Origin: an uncultured Bacillota bacterium | Lineage (GTDB): Bacteria > Bacillota > Clostridia > Christensenellales > UBA1242 | Assembly (NCBI GenBank): GCA_937889705.1 | Contig: CALBYO010000101.1 | Coordinates: 1 to 11,532 of the forward strand | Reading direction: 5' to 3' | Length of the DNA: 11,532 bases | Shown here: positions 1 to 7,371 of the stretch, in pieces | Layout of the letters: each line of letters starts with the position of its first letter | How positions within the stretch are numbered: position 1 is the stretch's first letter | Position numbers and translations under genes: made by a program | Notes under the pieces: model-generated | What the model was told of the DNA's origin: nothing | What the model saw: only the letters and a program-made list of their open reading frames with translations | The model's database searches: none

Positions 1-265
1 CTGAAATTTCTTGTCCTGGTTGAGCATTGGTTTCTTCGAACAACTTAAATGATGTAGTTGTTTCGCGTTGCCATATATTCTCATCCCCCTTATTAAATCC
101 TTTATAGTCAATGACTATTCCCTTATCCATGTTAAGGGTGCCAGTTGCCTGTCTGCGTGCTTGATACAACGCTGATGTTACGCCTACTGCAAGTGCAAAG
201 CATAACAAAAGTGCAATCGCGATGATTGCTACTCTTAGGCTTCTAGTTTTCGTTTTGCTATTCAT
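1..265 (-). CDS. Exported protein with TasA/camelysin-like (SipW-type) leader, N-terminal part only
   Basis: This open frame starts at an ATG at 265 and runs off the left edge after 88 codons, so only the N-terminus is visible. The start is preceded by a good ribosome site (AAGGAGA, 277-271). A second ATG at 269 is out because it meets TAG after three codons. The protein begins with a basic segment (K4, K6, R8, R11), then about 18 hydrophobic residues (about 12-29), then TSALYQARRQATGTLNMDKG. In the TasA/CalY family a TYAYFSD-like motif at the signal peptidase (SipW) site is followed within some 15 residues by a GTL-x-L motif; SALYQ...ATGTLNM has this arrangement. Such proteins are secreted matrix or surface components. 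Family membership is inferred from the leader only; an uncleaved membrane anchor is possible. I count 107 G or C in 265 bases (40%), visibly higher than the neighbouring genes. Confidence 0.6.
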   Translation of the reverse strand, partial: MNSKTKTRSLRVAIIAIALLLCFALAVGVTSALYQARRQATGTLNMDKGIVIDYKGFNKGDENIWQRETTTSFKLFEETNAQPGQEIS

Positions 266-297
266 ACATTTCTCCTTTTGTATTTTCATTCATGGGA

Positions 298-327
298 ATT
301 ATAACACACCATTTGTGAAAACTACAA
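298..327 (-). promoter_or_regulatory. Putative promoter of the exported-protein gene
   Basis: On the minus strand a perfect -10 box TATAAT lies at 303-298. A weak -35 candidate TTGTAG lies at 327-322, with 18 bases between them. Transcription would start near 291, giving a leader of about 25 bases that includes the AAGGAGA ribosome site. The -10 is convincing; the -35 is poor, which may mean an activator is needed or that I chose the wrong hexamer. Confidence 0.45.
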
Positions 328-344
328 ACTTTTTTAATAATTTT

Positions 345-374
345 TTTACGAATTTACTTAGTAACAAGTAAAAT
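345..374 (+). promoter_or_regulatory. Putative promoter of the XRE regulator gene
   Basis: A -35 candidate TTTACG (345-350) and a -10 candidate TAAAAT (369-374) are separated by 18 bases on the plus strand. They would give a start near 381 and a leader of about 37 bases before the ATG at 418. The match is moderate (4/6 and 5/6) and the region is AT-rich, so chance matches are easy. The inverted repeat at 353-372 covers the spacer and the start of the -10 box. Confidence 0.35.
353..372. promoter_or_regulatory. Perfect 7-bp inverted repeat, candidate repressor operator
   Basis: TTTACTT (353-359) and AAGTAAA (366-372) are exact reverse complements separated by six bases. The 20-bp site fits a dimeric helix-turn-helix repressor and lies between the putative -35 and -10 boxes of the XRE gene. 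Binding there would block transcription, so autoregulation by the downstream XRE protein is the simplest reading. This is inference from position and symmetry. Confidence 0.45.
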
Positions 375-417
375 GAAATTAGAAAACAAAATTATTATTC
401 TCAAAGGTTAAGTTTTT

Positions 418-747
418 ATGAGCGAATTTAAGAAAATCTTACTTGATTTAATGAAACTTAATAATATTTCCACTTTTGTTGAATTAAGCGCTTGCACAGG
501 AATTCCTATTAGCACGATGTCGCATTGGTTTAATGAAGATAAAATTCCAAGCGTTTCAAACTTAATTACTTTGTCCAAATTCTTTCAAGTTTCCATTGAT
601 AAATTGTTGGGAGTGGAAGAAATTAAAAGCGAGCAAGCGATAACAGAAGATAAGAAAATAGAAAGCGAGTTGTTTTACAAATTTAGAAAATTATCACAAA
701 ATGAAAAAAGACTAATAATCGCCTATTTAGACGGATTATTAGCCTAA
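418..747 (+). CDS. XRE-family (Cro/CI-type) transcriptional regulator, 109 aa
   Basis: This is a small DNA-binding regulator. Residues about 6-65 form a helix-turn-helix of the XRE type. STFVELSACTGI is the first helix of the motif and PISTMSHWFNE the recognition helix. The family's typical KIPSVSNLITLSKFFQVSIDKLLG segment follows. Residues about 80-109 (LFYKFRKLSQNEKRLIIAYL) resemble the short C-terminal helical tail, probably for dimerisation, of small single-domain XRE repressors. Length is normal for this class. The ATG at 418 has a weak ribosome site (AAAGG, 403-407, 10 bases upstream). The gene is divergent from the exported-protein gene and convergent with the ABC operon. Its target is not shown by the sequence, but the inverted repeat at 353-372 suggests it binds its own promoter and perhaps controls the divergent gene. 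SinR of Bacillus is of similar size and also controls a TasA-type gene, but that is only an analogy. Confidence 0.85.
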   Translation: MSEFKKILLDLMKLNNISTFVELSACTGIPISTMSHWFNEDKIPSVSNLITLSKFFQVSIDKLLGVEEIKSEQAITEDKKIESELFYKFRKLSQNEKRLIIAYLDGLLA

Positions 748-795
748 TTTAATTTGTTTTTTATTAATCTATTATTTATATGTTTATATGAACAA

Positions 796-2589
796 TTATG
801 CAGTTTCTTCTGTGTATTTACTTGAAAATTGACTGTTATACAAATCTGCGTAGAAGCCGTTTGCTGCTAAAAGTTGTTTATGTTTACCCTTTTCAATAAT
901 GTTGCCGTCTTTCATAACCAAAATTAAGTCGGCATTTTTTATTGTAGAAAGTCTATGAGCGATAACAAAACTTGTTCTATTTTTTGTTAATTTATCCATT
1001 GCTTTTTGTATTAATTCTTCCGTTCTGGTATCAACTGAACTTGTTGCTTCATCAAGAATTAACATTGGAGCATTTTGTATCATTGCCCTTGCGATTGTCA
1101 TAAGTTGTTTTTGTCCCGCAGAAATTGCTGTGTTATCATCAAGAACCATATCATAGCCCTTTGGAAGCGTTCTAATAAAGTGGTCTACGCCGCACGCTTC
1201 GCAAGCCTTTACAATTTCTTCATCAGAAACATTTTCCTTGTTGAAAACCAAGTTCTCTTTGATTGTACCTTCAAACAGCCATGTATCTTGCAAAACCATT
1301 CCAAAAAGGTCATGTATATTTTCACGCGTCAAATCGCTGGAAGGAATACCATCAATAGTTATTTGCCCATCGTTTAACTCGTAAAATCTCATAAGCAAGT
1401 TAACAAGCGTTGTTTTACCTGCCCCTGTTGGGCCAACAATTGCTATTTTTTGTCCTGCTTTCACTTTTGCGCTGAAATCTGGAATGATAATTTTATTCTC
1501 ATCGTATCCAAATTTAACATTTTTAAATTCAATATTCCCTTTAACTTGGCTTGGCTCTAAAACAAGAGTTTTTGAACTTTCATCAGACAATTCTTGTTCT
1601 TCTAAGAAAGAGAACACTCTTTCACTTGCCGCCGCCCCAGATTGAATATTTGTGAATGCTTGGGCAATTTGTGATAATGGTTGTGTGAACAAACGGATAT
1701 AAATCATAAATGACACGATTGAGCCAATTCCGATTGTTCCGTTCATAACAAGAAGCGCACCAGAAATACAAACTGCAACATAGCCGAAATTTCCGATAAA
1801 TCCCATTAATGGTCCCATAAGTCCAGAGAAAAATTGAGATTTCCATGCATTTACATACAATTTTTTATTAATTTTTCCGAAACTTTTAATAGTTTCATCA
1901 TTTGCGTTTGAAACTTTAACTATGTCGTGTCCGGAATAAATTTCTTCAATATGACCGTTCAATTCTGCTAATGAATTTTGTTGTGCATTAAAATATTTTT
2001 GCGATTTTGCCATAATAACTGCCATAATCACAAAACCAACAAGCGTTGCTGCGATAGCGATAAATGCCATTATCCAGTTTGTGATAAACATCATAACAAG
2101 CGAGCCAATTAAAAGTGCCGAGGAACTTATGATTGTAACAACGCTGTTGCTTATTGTGTAACCCAATGTATCAACATCGTTAACGATTGTACTTAAAACT
2201 TCTCCGTAAGTTGTTTTATCATAATATTTGAAAGGAATATTATTCATCTTCTTAGAAATATCTTGTCTTAATTCTTTACTCAATTTGTTTGAAACGATAA
2301 CAGTGATGTAGTTTTGTAAATAGTTGAATAAGAAACCAGCCGAATAAAATGAAACCAAAATCAAGCCGATTTTCAATACAAAGTCAAAATCAATTCCAAT
2401 CATCATGTTGTTGGTTATATGATTTGTTAAATCTGACAAATAGTTAGGTCCTAAAATTATAAGCACTGTTCCAGCGACTGCTAAGAAGATTGCGCAGAAA
2501 ATTAAAGGAAAATATTTTTTGCTATATTTCATTAATTTGACAAGAGAGCCTTTAAAGTCTTTTGCTTTTTCAGTCTTATGTTTTGGCAT
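796..2589 (-). CDS. Heterodimeric ABC exporter half-transporter, subunit with catalytic Glu (BmrD/TM288-like), 597 aa
   Basis: This is a type IV (B-type) ABC exporter half-transporter: six membrane helices (about residues 25-320) fused to an ATPase domain (about 350-590). Visible motifs are Walker A GPTGAGKTT (386-394), Q-loop Q434, a non-standard signature ISAGQ (489-493, where LSGGQ is usual), Walker B LILDE with catalytic E514, and switch H545 in IAHRLSTI. The protein therefore has intact Walker A, Walker B and switch residues but a degenerate signature. This is the pattern expected for one subunit of asymmetric exporters such as BmrCD, LmrCD and TM287/288. Its partner is encoded immediately upstream. 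The ATG at 2589 lies one base after the partner's TAA, and its ribosome site (AAGGAGG) is within the partner's last codons, so the two are very likely translationally coupled. Substrates (drugs, peptides or lipids) cannot be read from sequence. Length is normal. Confidence 0.93.
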   Translation of the reverse strand: MPKHKTEKAKDFKGSLVKLMKYSKKYFPLIFCAIFLAVAGTVLIILGPNYLSDLTNHITNNMMIGIDFDFVLKIGLILVSFYSAGFLFNYLQNYITVIVSNKLSKELRQDISKKMNNIPFKYYDKTTYGEVLSTIVNDVDTLGYTISNSVVTIISSSALLIGSLVMMFITNWIMAFIAIAATLVGFVIMAVIMAKSQKYFNAQQNSLAELNGHIEEIYSGHDIVKVSNANDETIKSFGKINKKLYVNAWKSQFFSGLMGPLMGFIGNFGYVAVCISGALLVMNGTIGIGSIVSFMIYIRLFTQPLSQIAQAFTNIQSGAAASERVFSFLEEQELSDESSKTLVLEPSQVKGNIEFKNVKFGYDENKIIIPDFSAKVKAGQKIAIVGPTGAGKTTLVNLLMRFYELNDGQITIDGIPSSDLTRENIHDLFGMVLQDTWLFEGTIKENLVFNKENVSDEEIVKACEACGVDHFIRTLPKGYDMVLDDNTAISAGQKQLMTIARAMIQNAPMLILDEATSSVDTRTEELIQKAMDKLTKNRTSFVIAHRLSTIKNADLILVMKDGNIIEKGKHKQLLAANGFYADLYNSQFSSKYTEETA

Positions 2590-2590
2590 A

Positions 2591-4339
2591 TTATAACTCC
2601 TCCTTGCTTAATTGTGACAAGGCAATTTCTTTATAAACTGGGCAATTTTTTAACAATTCTTCATGTTTACCAATTCCCACCATATTGCCGTTGTCCAAAA
2701 CGATAATTTTATCTGCATTTTTGATTGTTCCAATTCTTTGAGCAACAATCAAGCAAGTTGTGCCTTTGAGTTCTTTGTTGATCGTTCTTCTCAATGCTTT
2801 ATCTGTTTTATAGTCAAGTGCTGAGAATGAGTCATCAAAAATGAGTATTTCTGATTTTCTCGCAAATGCACGCGCTATTGACAAACGCTGTTTTTGACCG
2901 CCAGAAACGTTCTTTCCACCTTGCGAGATGTGAGAATCGTAGCCGTCTGGCATTTTTTCGACAAAGTCTTTGGCTTGTGCTTGCTTAATTGCAAGTTGAA
3001 TTTCTTCTTGACTTGGTTTGCCTTGTTTACTTTCACCAAAGCCAACATTTTCATTTATTGTACCTGTGAACAAAACCGATCTTTGAGCAACATAGCCAAC
3101 TATGTTATATAAATCATCAAGTTTGTAATCTTTTACATCAACTCCGTCAACTAAAACTTCACCTTCGGTGGCATCATAAAATCTTGGGACAAGGTCAATA
3201 AGCGTGCTCTTACCGCTACCAGTTGAACCAATAAAGGCTATTGTTTCACCTTTATTTGCTTTAAATGAAATGTTCTTCAAAACATATTCATCAGCGTTTG
3301 GATATTTGAAACAAACATTTTTAAATTCAACTGTTCCTTTTTCAGTTGGCTCAGCGCCTTCGCCGTCTTCAATGCTCGATTTTGTTTCTAACACTTCATT
3401 GATACGCTTTGCTGATACGGACGCTCTTGGAAGCATGATAAATATCATGACAAGCATAATAAATGACATTATAACTTGAACTGCATACGACATAAATACA
3501 ACCATGTCACTAAACAATGCAATTTTGTCCATGCCAGACGCCGCTTCAATGATATATGCTCCAACCCAATAAATCGCAAGTGAAATGCAGTTCATAACAA
3601 AATACATCATTGGGCTAAAAAGTGACATTCTTTTATCAAGATAAAGGTATGTATTTGTTAAATCTGTGTTCTTTTCTTCAAACTTATTTTCTTCAAATTG
3701 TTCGGCATTAAATGCTTTAACAACTCTAAGACCTGTTAAGTTTTCTCTTGCAACCCTGTTAATATCATCAGTTTGTTTTTGCATTTTCTTAAATCTTGGA
3801 AGGCAAGCAATCAAAATTGCAACAATAGTTGCAAGCAAAACAACAACTGCAACTGCTGTTACAACGCTCCATTGCCAACTTTTGCCAACAATTTTTACTA
3901 TTGCCCAAACCGCCATGATTGGTGCTTTAACAAGCATTTGAAGTCCCATTGCAATAAAATTTTGAACTTGAGTAACATCATTTGTTGTTCTGGTTATCAA
4001 ACTTGCTGTTGAAAAATGCTTCATTTCGCTTTTTGAAAACTTTTGAATTTTTGAATAAACTTTTCCTCTGATTATAAGTCCAAGTTTTGCAGCAATTCTT
4101 GCAGCAAAAAATCCAACGACAACGCTCATCAATGCACTGCCAACCGCGCAGGCAATCATAAAACCGCCGTTTTTCCAAATTTCGCTCATATTGTCGCTGC
4201 CAGTTGTTAAAAGCGAGGTAATTTGCGACATATATTCTGGAAGTTTCAAATCTAGCCATACTTGTGCCACGATAAAAACAACGCTGACCGCAGCCATAAG
4301 CCATTCTTTCCAAGTTAAATTTTTTAACATTTTAAACAT
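2591..4339 (-). CDS. Heterodimeric ABC exporter half-transporter, degenerate-site subunit (BmrC/TM287-like), 582 aa
   Basis: This protein has the same architecture as its partner: six membrane helices (about residues 12-305) and an ATPase domain (about 335-575). Walker A is GSTGSGKST (371-379), the Q-loop glutamine is Q419, and the signature VSGGQ (478-482) is canonical. Walker B reads IFDD, so D503 replaces the catalytic glutamate. The switch reads VAQRIGTI, so Q534 replaces the histidine. Both substitutions are characteristic of the degenerate subunit in heterodimeric exporters. The composite site built from this protein's Walker motifs and the partner's ISAGQ should bind but hardly hydrolyse ATP, while the other site should be active. 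The ATG at 4339 lies ten bases after the MarR stop codon and has GGAG just upstream, so the gene is in the MarR operon. The pairing is seen in sequence; the biochemical asymmetry is family knowledge. Confidence 0.93.
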   Translation of the reverse strand: MFKMLKNLTWKEWLMAAVSVVFIVAQVWLDLKLPEYMSQITSLLTTGSDNMSEIWKNGGFMIACAVGSALMSVVVGFFAARIAAKLGLIIRGKVYSKIQKFSKSEMKHFSTASLITRTTNDVTQVQNFIAMGLQMLVKAPIMAVWAIVKIVGKSWQWSVVTAVAVVVLLATIVAILIACLPRFKKMQKQTDDINRVARENLTGLRVVKAFNAEQFEENKFEEKNTDLTNTYLYLDKRMSLFSPMMYFVMNCISLAIYWVGAYIIEAASGMDKIALFSDMVVFMSYAVQVIMSFIMLVMIFIMLPRASVSAKRINEVLETKSSIEDGEGAEPTEKGTVEFKNVCFKYPNADEYVLKNISFKANKGETIAFIGSTGSGKSTLIDLVPRFYDATEGEVLVDGVDVKDYKLDDLYNIVGYVAQRSVLFTGTINENVGFGESKQGKPSQEEIQLAIKQAQAKDFVEKMPDGYDSHISQGGKNVSGGQKQRLSIARAFARKSEILIFDDSFSALDYKTDKALRRTINKELKGTTCLIVAQRIGTIKNADKIIVLDNGNMVGIGKHEELLKNCPVYKEIALSQLSKEEL

Positions 4340-4349
4340 ATTTTTTCTC

Positions 4350-4784
4350 CTAGTCCCTACTTGCTATTTCTTTGATTTTCTTTTGAAGTTCTGATAGTAA
4401 TTTTCCACATTGCTCAATTTCTTCTTCGCTGAAACAACTAAAAATCTCATTTTCGACTTTTTTCTTTTTTGCGTTGATTTTACGCTCTATTTCATACGCC
4501 TTTTCAGTTGGTAAAATGATATTCACTCTGCTGTCTTTTTCAGATGGTTTTCTAACAATAAAACCACTTTTCTCCAAATTAGATATTATGCTGGAAACGG
4601 AAGATTTGCGAACATTGCCAAAATTTTCAATATCTTTTTGGGTTATTTCTCCCTTTTTGCTTTGTTTTAATACATAGCCCAAAATGAAAAATTGCTTTCC
4701 AGTTAGCCCGTATTTCAAAGCAACAGAGCCAAAAATTCTATTTAAACTATTTTCAATCTTCCTTAAATTTTCAACTATCAACAT
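4350..4784 (-). CDS. MarR-family transcriptional regulator, 144 aa
   Basis: This is a winged-helix repressor of the MarR family. The DNA-binding part is residues about 46-91: a helix pair (GEITQKDIENFGNVRKSS), a recognition helix (VSSIISNLEKSG), and a wing containing EKDSRVNIILPTEKA, with the family's D-x-R signature. N- and C-terminal helices (1-35 and 97-144) would form the dimer interface. I chose the ATG at 4784, with GGAG six bases upstream, over an in-frame TTG at 4817. The TTG start would overlap the -10 box of the operon promoter and would give 155 aa. The gene is first in an operon with two ABC half-transporters. MarR proteins in this position usually repress their own operon and are released by a ligand that is often a transporter substrate. 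A palindrome at the promoter (4801-4814) supports autoregulation. Confidence 0.92.
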   Translation of the reverse strand: MLIVENLRKIENSLNRIFGSVALKYGLTGKQFFILGYVLKQSKKGEITQKDIENFGNVRKSSVSSIISNLEKSGFIVRKPSEKDSRVNIILPTEKAYEIERKINAKKKKVENEIFSCFSEEEIEQCGKLLSELQKKIKEIASRD

Positions 4785-4800
4785 TTTAAACTCCAAAATA

Positions 4801-4814
4801 GTTAGAATTCGAAC
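4801..4814. promoter_or_regulatory. Palindrome at the MarR-ABC transcription start, candidate MarR operator
   Basis: GTTAGAATTCGAAC is a near-perfect palindrome: GTT and GAATTC and AAC match, and one position in each arm does not. It is centred between 4807 and 4808. It lies just downstream of the -10 box and covers the expected start point near 4810, a usual place for a MarR dimer to block RNA polymerase. Assignment to this MarR protein is inference from position. Confidence 0.5.
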
Positions 4815-4816
4815 CA

Positions 4817-4844
4817 ATTATATACAAAATTTTGCCAATGTCAA
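4817..4844 (-). promoter_or_regulatory. Promoter of the MarR-ABC operon, perfect hexamers
   Basis: On the minus strand a consensus -35 TTGACA (4844-4839) and a consensus -10 TATAAT (4822-4817) are 16 bases apart. Transcription should start near 4810, leaving a short leader to the ATG at 4784. Upstream of the -35 lie runs of A and T, including the 15-bp palindrome AAATTTTAAAAATTT (4859-4873), which resemble an UP element. A promoter this strong in front of a MarR gene implies that it is normally held off by the repressor. Confidence 0.85.
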
Positions 4845-4874
4845 GTGTTTTTTTGTAGAAATTTTAAAAATTTT

Positions 4875-4902
4875 TTAACTATTTATTTCATAAAATCATA
4901 AT
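4875..4902 (+). promoter_or_regulatory. Weak putative promoter of the penicillin-binding protein gene
   Basis: TTAACT (4875-4880) and CATAAT (4897-4902) are 16 bases apart on the plus strand and would start transcription near 4909, about 25 bases before the GTG at 4934. The hexamers match consensus at 4/6 and 5/6 positions. The stretch is very AT-rich, so other placements are possible. Confidence 0.3.
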
Positions 4903-4933
4903 AAAAATTTATAAATGACAAATAATAGATTTT

Positions 4934-7213
4934 GTGAAAAAGGTTTTTAAGTTGACCAGTATAATAGTTGCGTGTTTGCTAGCGCTTATGCTAATAGCGT
5001 TTGCTATTATTTTTGTCATTTTTTCAACGCAAGCAAAGAAAGAAGTTTTTGACAGCACAAAACTTGCAACTTCATCTTTCCAAATTGAAGTTTATGACGA
5101 AGACGGCAATTTAATTACAGATAAAAACCAATTTAATAACCAACATATCAGCATAAAAGACCTTAACCCAAACACAATCGCCGCGTTTATATCCATAGAA
5201 GACAAAAATTTTTATAATCATTCTGGCGTAAATTATAAAAGAATGTTAAAAGCACTTGTTAAAAATTTAACCAGCGGCAAAGTTAAAGAAGGTGCATCAA
5301 CAATTTCTCAACAATTAATTAAAAACACACACTTGTCAAGCGAACGAACCTATGAAAGGAAAATAAAAGAAATCTTTTTAGCAAAAGAAATGGAAAGGCA
5401 GGTGTCCAAAGACGATATTTTGGAAAGTTATCTTAATGTAATTTATTACGGAAACAATATTTATGGTATTGAAAATGCTGCAAGATTTTATTTTTCCAAA
5501 CCAGCAAGCGAGTTAAATTTGGAGCAAAGCGCGACACTTGCAGGCATGATAAAATCGCCAGGCAACTACTGCCCCATCACCAATGCTGAAAAGTGCAAAA
5601 ACAGGCGCAACTTGGTGCTTAGTGAAATGCTAAAAGACGGCAAAATCAGCCAAAACGAATATGAAAAAGCAAAAAATACGGACTTAGAACTTAACATTGA
5701 TGAAAATTTCAACAATGGTCAAAACTCATATAGCCAAGCAGCAATAGATGAAGCACGCAAAATTTTAAATATTCCAACAAAACAAATTGCCCTTGGTAAA
5801 TACAAGATTTATACATACCAAAATCCAAACAAACAAGCCGCACTTGAAAAAGCGTTGGAAAATCAGTTCTCCGAAGTTGGCAAACACGACATCGCAGGAA
5901 TTTCAATTAACAATTCAACTTTTGGCGTTGAAGCATATTTTGGCAAAAGTGCATTTTCAATTTTAAATTCAAAACGCCAACCAGGGTCAATTATAAAACC
6001 AATTTTGGTGTATGGCCCTGCAATGAATGAAAACAAAATTTCCCCTTCGACAATGATTTTAGACGATAAAATTGACATCAATGGCTACAAACCAGAAAAT
6101 GTCACAAAAACATACTCTGGCTATGTTTCTGTCCGCGAAGCCGTTGCAAAATCAATGAACATTCCAGCAGTCAAAACTTTGTCATATATCGGCATAGACA
6201 AAGCAAAACGCTATGCTGAAAGATTTGGCATTGAGTTTGATGAAAACGACAACGGCTATGCTCTTGCTCTTGGTGGCATGACCTATGGAACAAACCTTTT
6301 GACACTGACAAACGCCTATGCTAGTTTTGCTAATAACGGCAAATTTAAAACTGCCTGTTTTATAAAAGAAATAAAAGATAAGAACAATAAAACCATTTAT
6401 ACCAGTCAACAACCTTACGACCAAATCCTGCGTGAAGACGCAAACTATTTAACTCTTGAAACATTGTTTGAAAGCGCAAAAACTGGAACTGCAAAAAGAT
6501 TATCCGACTTGCCTTACCAAATTGCTTCCAAAACTGGAACTGTTGGTAAAGGTGCATCAAATGGAGACGCCTACAACTTGGCAGTCACCACCGAAGACAG
6601 TGTTGGAGTTTGGGTTGGCAACTTAAAAGGCGAAGAAATTGGTTCAATAACTGGCGGAATCTTACCAACCTATGTTGTGAAAGATTATTTCAAAGACATC
6701 TATAAAAAACACACGCCAAAAGATTTTGAAATTCCTTCTTCAATCGCGGAAGTTGAGATTGATAGTTTGGAACTGGAAAACAATCACATCGTTGTAAAAG
6801 CAAACGATTACATTCCAGAAAGATATAAAACAACGGCTCATTTTTCAAAGTTTAATTTGCCAAGCGAAATGTCGAATAACTTTTTAGAAATACAATCTCC
6901 AACACTAACTGGCAAAGTTGAGAACGGAAATGTTGTGCTTGAATTTGACGCGGAAAATTATTTAAAATATGATTTATATAAAATCGAAAATAATAAAGAA
7001 AAATTAATTAAATCATTTGATGGAATTTGCGGAAAATTAAATTACACAGCCCCATTTGGGAAAAATAAAAGCGAAAAATATTATTTAAAAACAAAAATAA
7101 AAAATTATGCAACAGGTCAAGAAATTGAAAGCGAACCATCAAAAATAATTGAATTAATAAAAACATCTAAAAACGCCGTGACTACTGATAATTCTAATAA
7201 ATGGTATATTTAA
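4934..7213 (+). CDS. Class A penicillin-binding protein (bifunctional transglycosylase/transpeptidase, PBP1A-type), 759 aa
   Basis: This enzyme polymerises lipid II into glycan strands and cross-links the stem peptides outside the membrane. A basic start is followed by one membrane anchor (about residues 9-31). The GT51 glycosyltransferase domain (about 60-250) carries catalytic E89 in the EDKNFYNHSG motif, GASTISQQ (120-127), KEIFLAKEMER (145-155) and YYGNNIYGIENAA (171-183). The transpeptidase domain (about 320-590) has the active serine S352 in SIIK (352-355), SMN (407-409) and KTGT (533-536), so both activities look intact. Residues about 605-740 form a beta-rich tail, perhaps FN3/Ig-like, as in many Gram-positive enzymes of this class. 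The start is GTG at 4934, the first possible start after an in-frame TGA at 4916, and it has no visible ribosome site. A TTG at 4952 with AAGG (4940-4943) eight bases upstream is an alternative that would remove six residues. The gene is transcribed alone. Confidence 0.95.
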   Translation: MKKVFKLTSIIVACLLALMLIAFAIIFVIFSTQAKKEVFDSTKLATSSFQIEVYDEDGNLITDKNQFNNQHISIKDLNPNTIAAFISIEDKNFYNHSGVNYKRMLKALVKNLTSGKVKEGASTISQQLIKNTHLSSERTYERKIKEIFLAKEMERQVSKDDILESYLNVIYYGNNIYGIENAARFYFSKPASELNLEQSATLAGMIKSPGNYCPITNAEKCKNRRNLVLSEMLKDGKISQNEYEKAKNTDLELNIDENFNNGQNSYSQAAIDEARKILNIPTKQIALGKYKIYTYQNPNKQAALEKALENQFSEVGKHDIAGISINNSTFGVEAYFGKSAFSILNSKRQPGSIIKPILVYGPAMNENKISPSTMILDDKIDINGYKPENVTKTYSGYVSVREAVAKSMNIPAVKTLSYIGIDKAKRYAERFGIEFDENDNGYALALGGMTYGTNLLTLTNAYASFANNGKFKTACFIKEIKDKNNKTIYTSQQPYDQILREDANYLTLETLFESAKTGTAKRLSDLPYQIASKTGTVGKGASNGDAYNLAVTTEDSVGVWVGNLKGEEIGSITGGILPTYVVKDYFKDIYKKHTPKDFEIPSSIAEVEIDSLELENNHIVVKANDYIPERYKTTAHFSKFNLPSEMSNNFLEIQSPTLTGKVENGNVVLEFDAENYLKYDLYKIENNKEKLIKSFDGICGKLNYTAPFGKNKSEKYYLKTKIKNYATGQEIESEPSKIIELIKTSKNAVTTDNSNKWYI

Positions 7214-7214
7214 A

Positions 7215-7262
7215 AAAATCATTAATTATTAATTTAATTAATGATTTTATTTTAATTTTTTA
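7215..7262. terminator. AT-only hairpin, probable bidirectional terminator
   Basis: AAAATCATTAATTA (7215-7228) and TAATTAATGATTTT (7235-7248) form a perfect 14-bp stem with a six-base loop, beginning one base after the PBP stop codon. In the plus direction it is followed by T-rich sequence (ATTTTAATTTTTT). In the minus direction it is followed by seven T (complement of 7212-7218). It could end both the PBP transcript and the convergent prfB-tsaD transcript. The stem has only one G-C pair, so intrinsic strength is uncertain. Confidence 0.6.
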
Positions 7263-7371
7263 CATAATTAATTATTTATTTTATTTTTTAATTTAAAATA
7301 TTTATTTATTTTTTTGAATTATTTAATTTATTAATTTTTTATTTTATTTTTATAATTTTTTATATTTTTTT
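7244..7371. other. Convergent intergenic segment of nearly pure A+T
   Basis: Between the PBP and tsaD stop codons, 126 of 128 bases are A or T. The only G or C residues I find are at 7263 and 7316. The segment is mostly T runs broken by single or double A. It has no convincing open frame. It probably acts as a terminator and spacer region between convergent operons. Confidence 0.7.

Noticed and set aside
748..795. Terminator between the XRE gene and the convergent ABC operon
   Set aside because: The only pairing I see is a 5-bp AT stem (TTAAT/ATTAA); there is also a tandem TTTATATG duplication (775-790). Neither is convincing as a terminator or regulatory site.
1075..1377. Open frame of 100 codons on the plus strand
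   Set aside because: It is antisense to the ATPase domain of an ABC subunit with all motifs intact, has no ribosome site, and its translation has no protein-like pattern. Other antisense frames inside the ABC, PBP, tsaD, prfB and helD genes were dropped for the same reason.
2591..4339. Loss-of-function reading of the ABC subunit because catalytic Glu and switch His are missing
   Set aside because: These substitutions are normal for one partner of heterodimeric exporters, and the adjacent partner supplies the catalytic residues; the rest of the gene is intact.
4785..4817. N-terminal extension of the MarR protein to a TTG at 4817 (155 aa)
   Set aside because: The TTG lies within the -10 box of the operon promoter and has no ribosome site; the ATG at 4784 has GGAG at the right distance.
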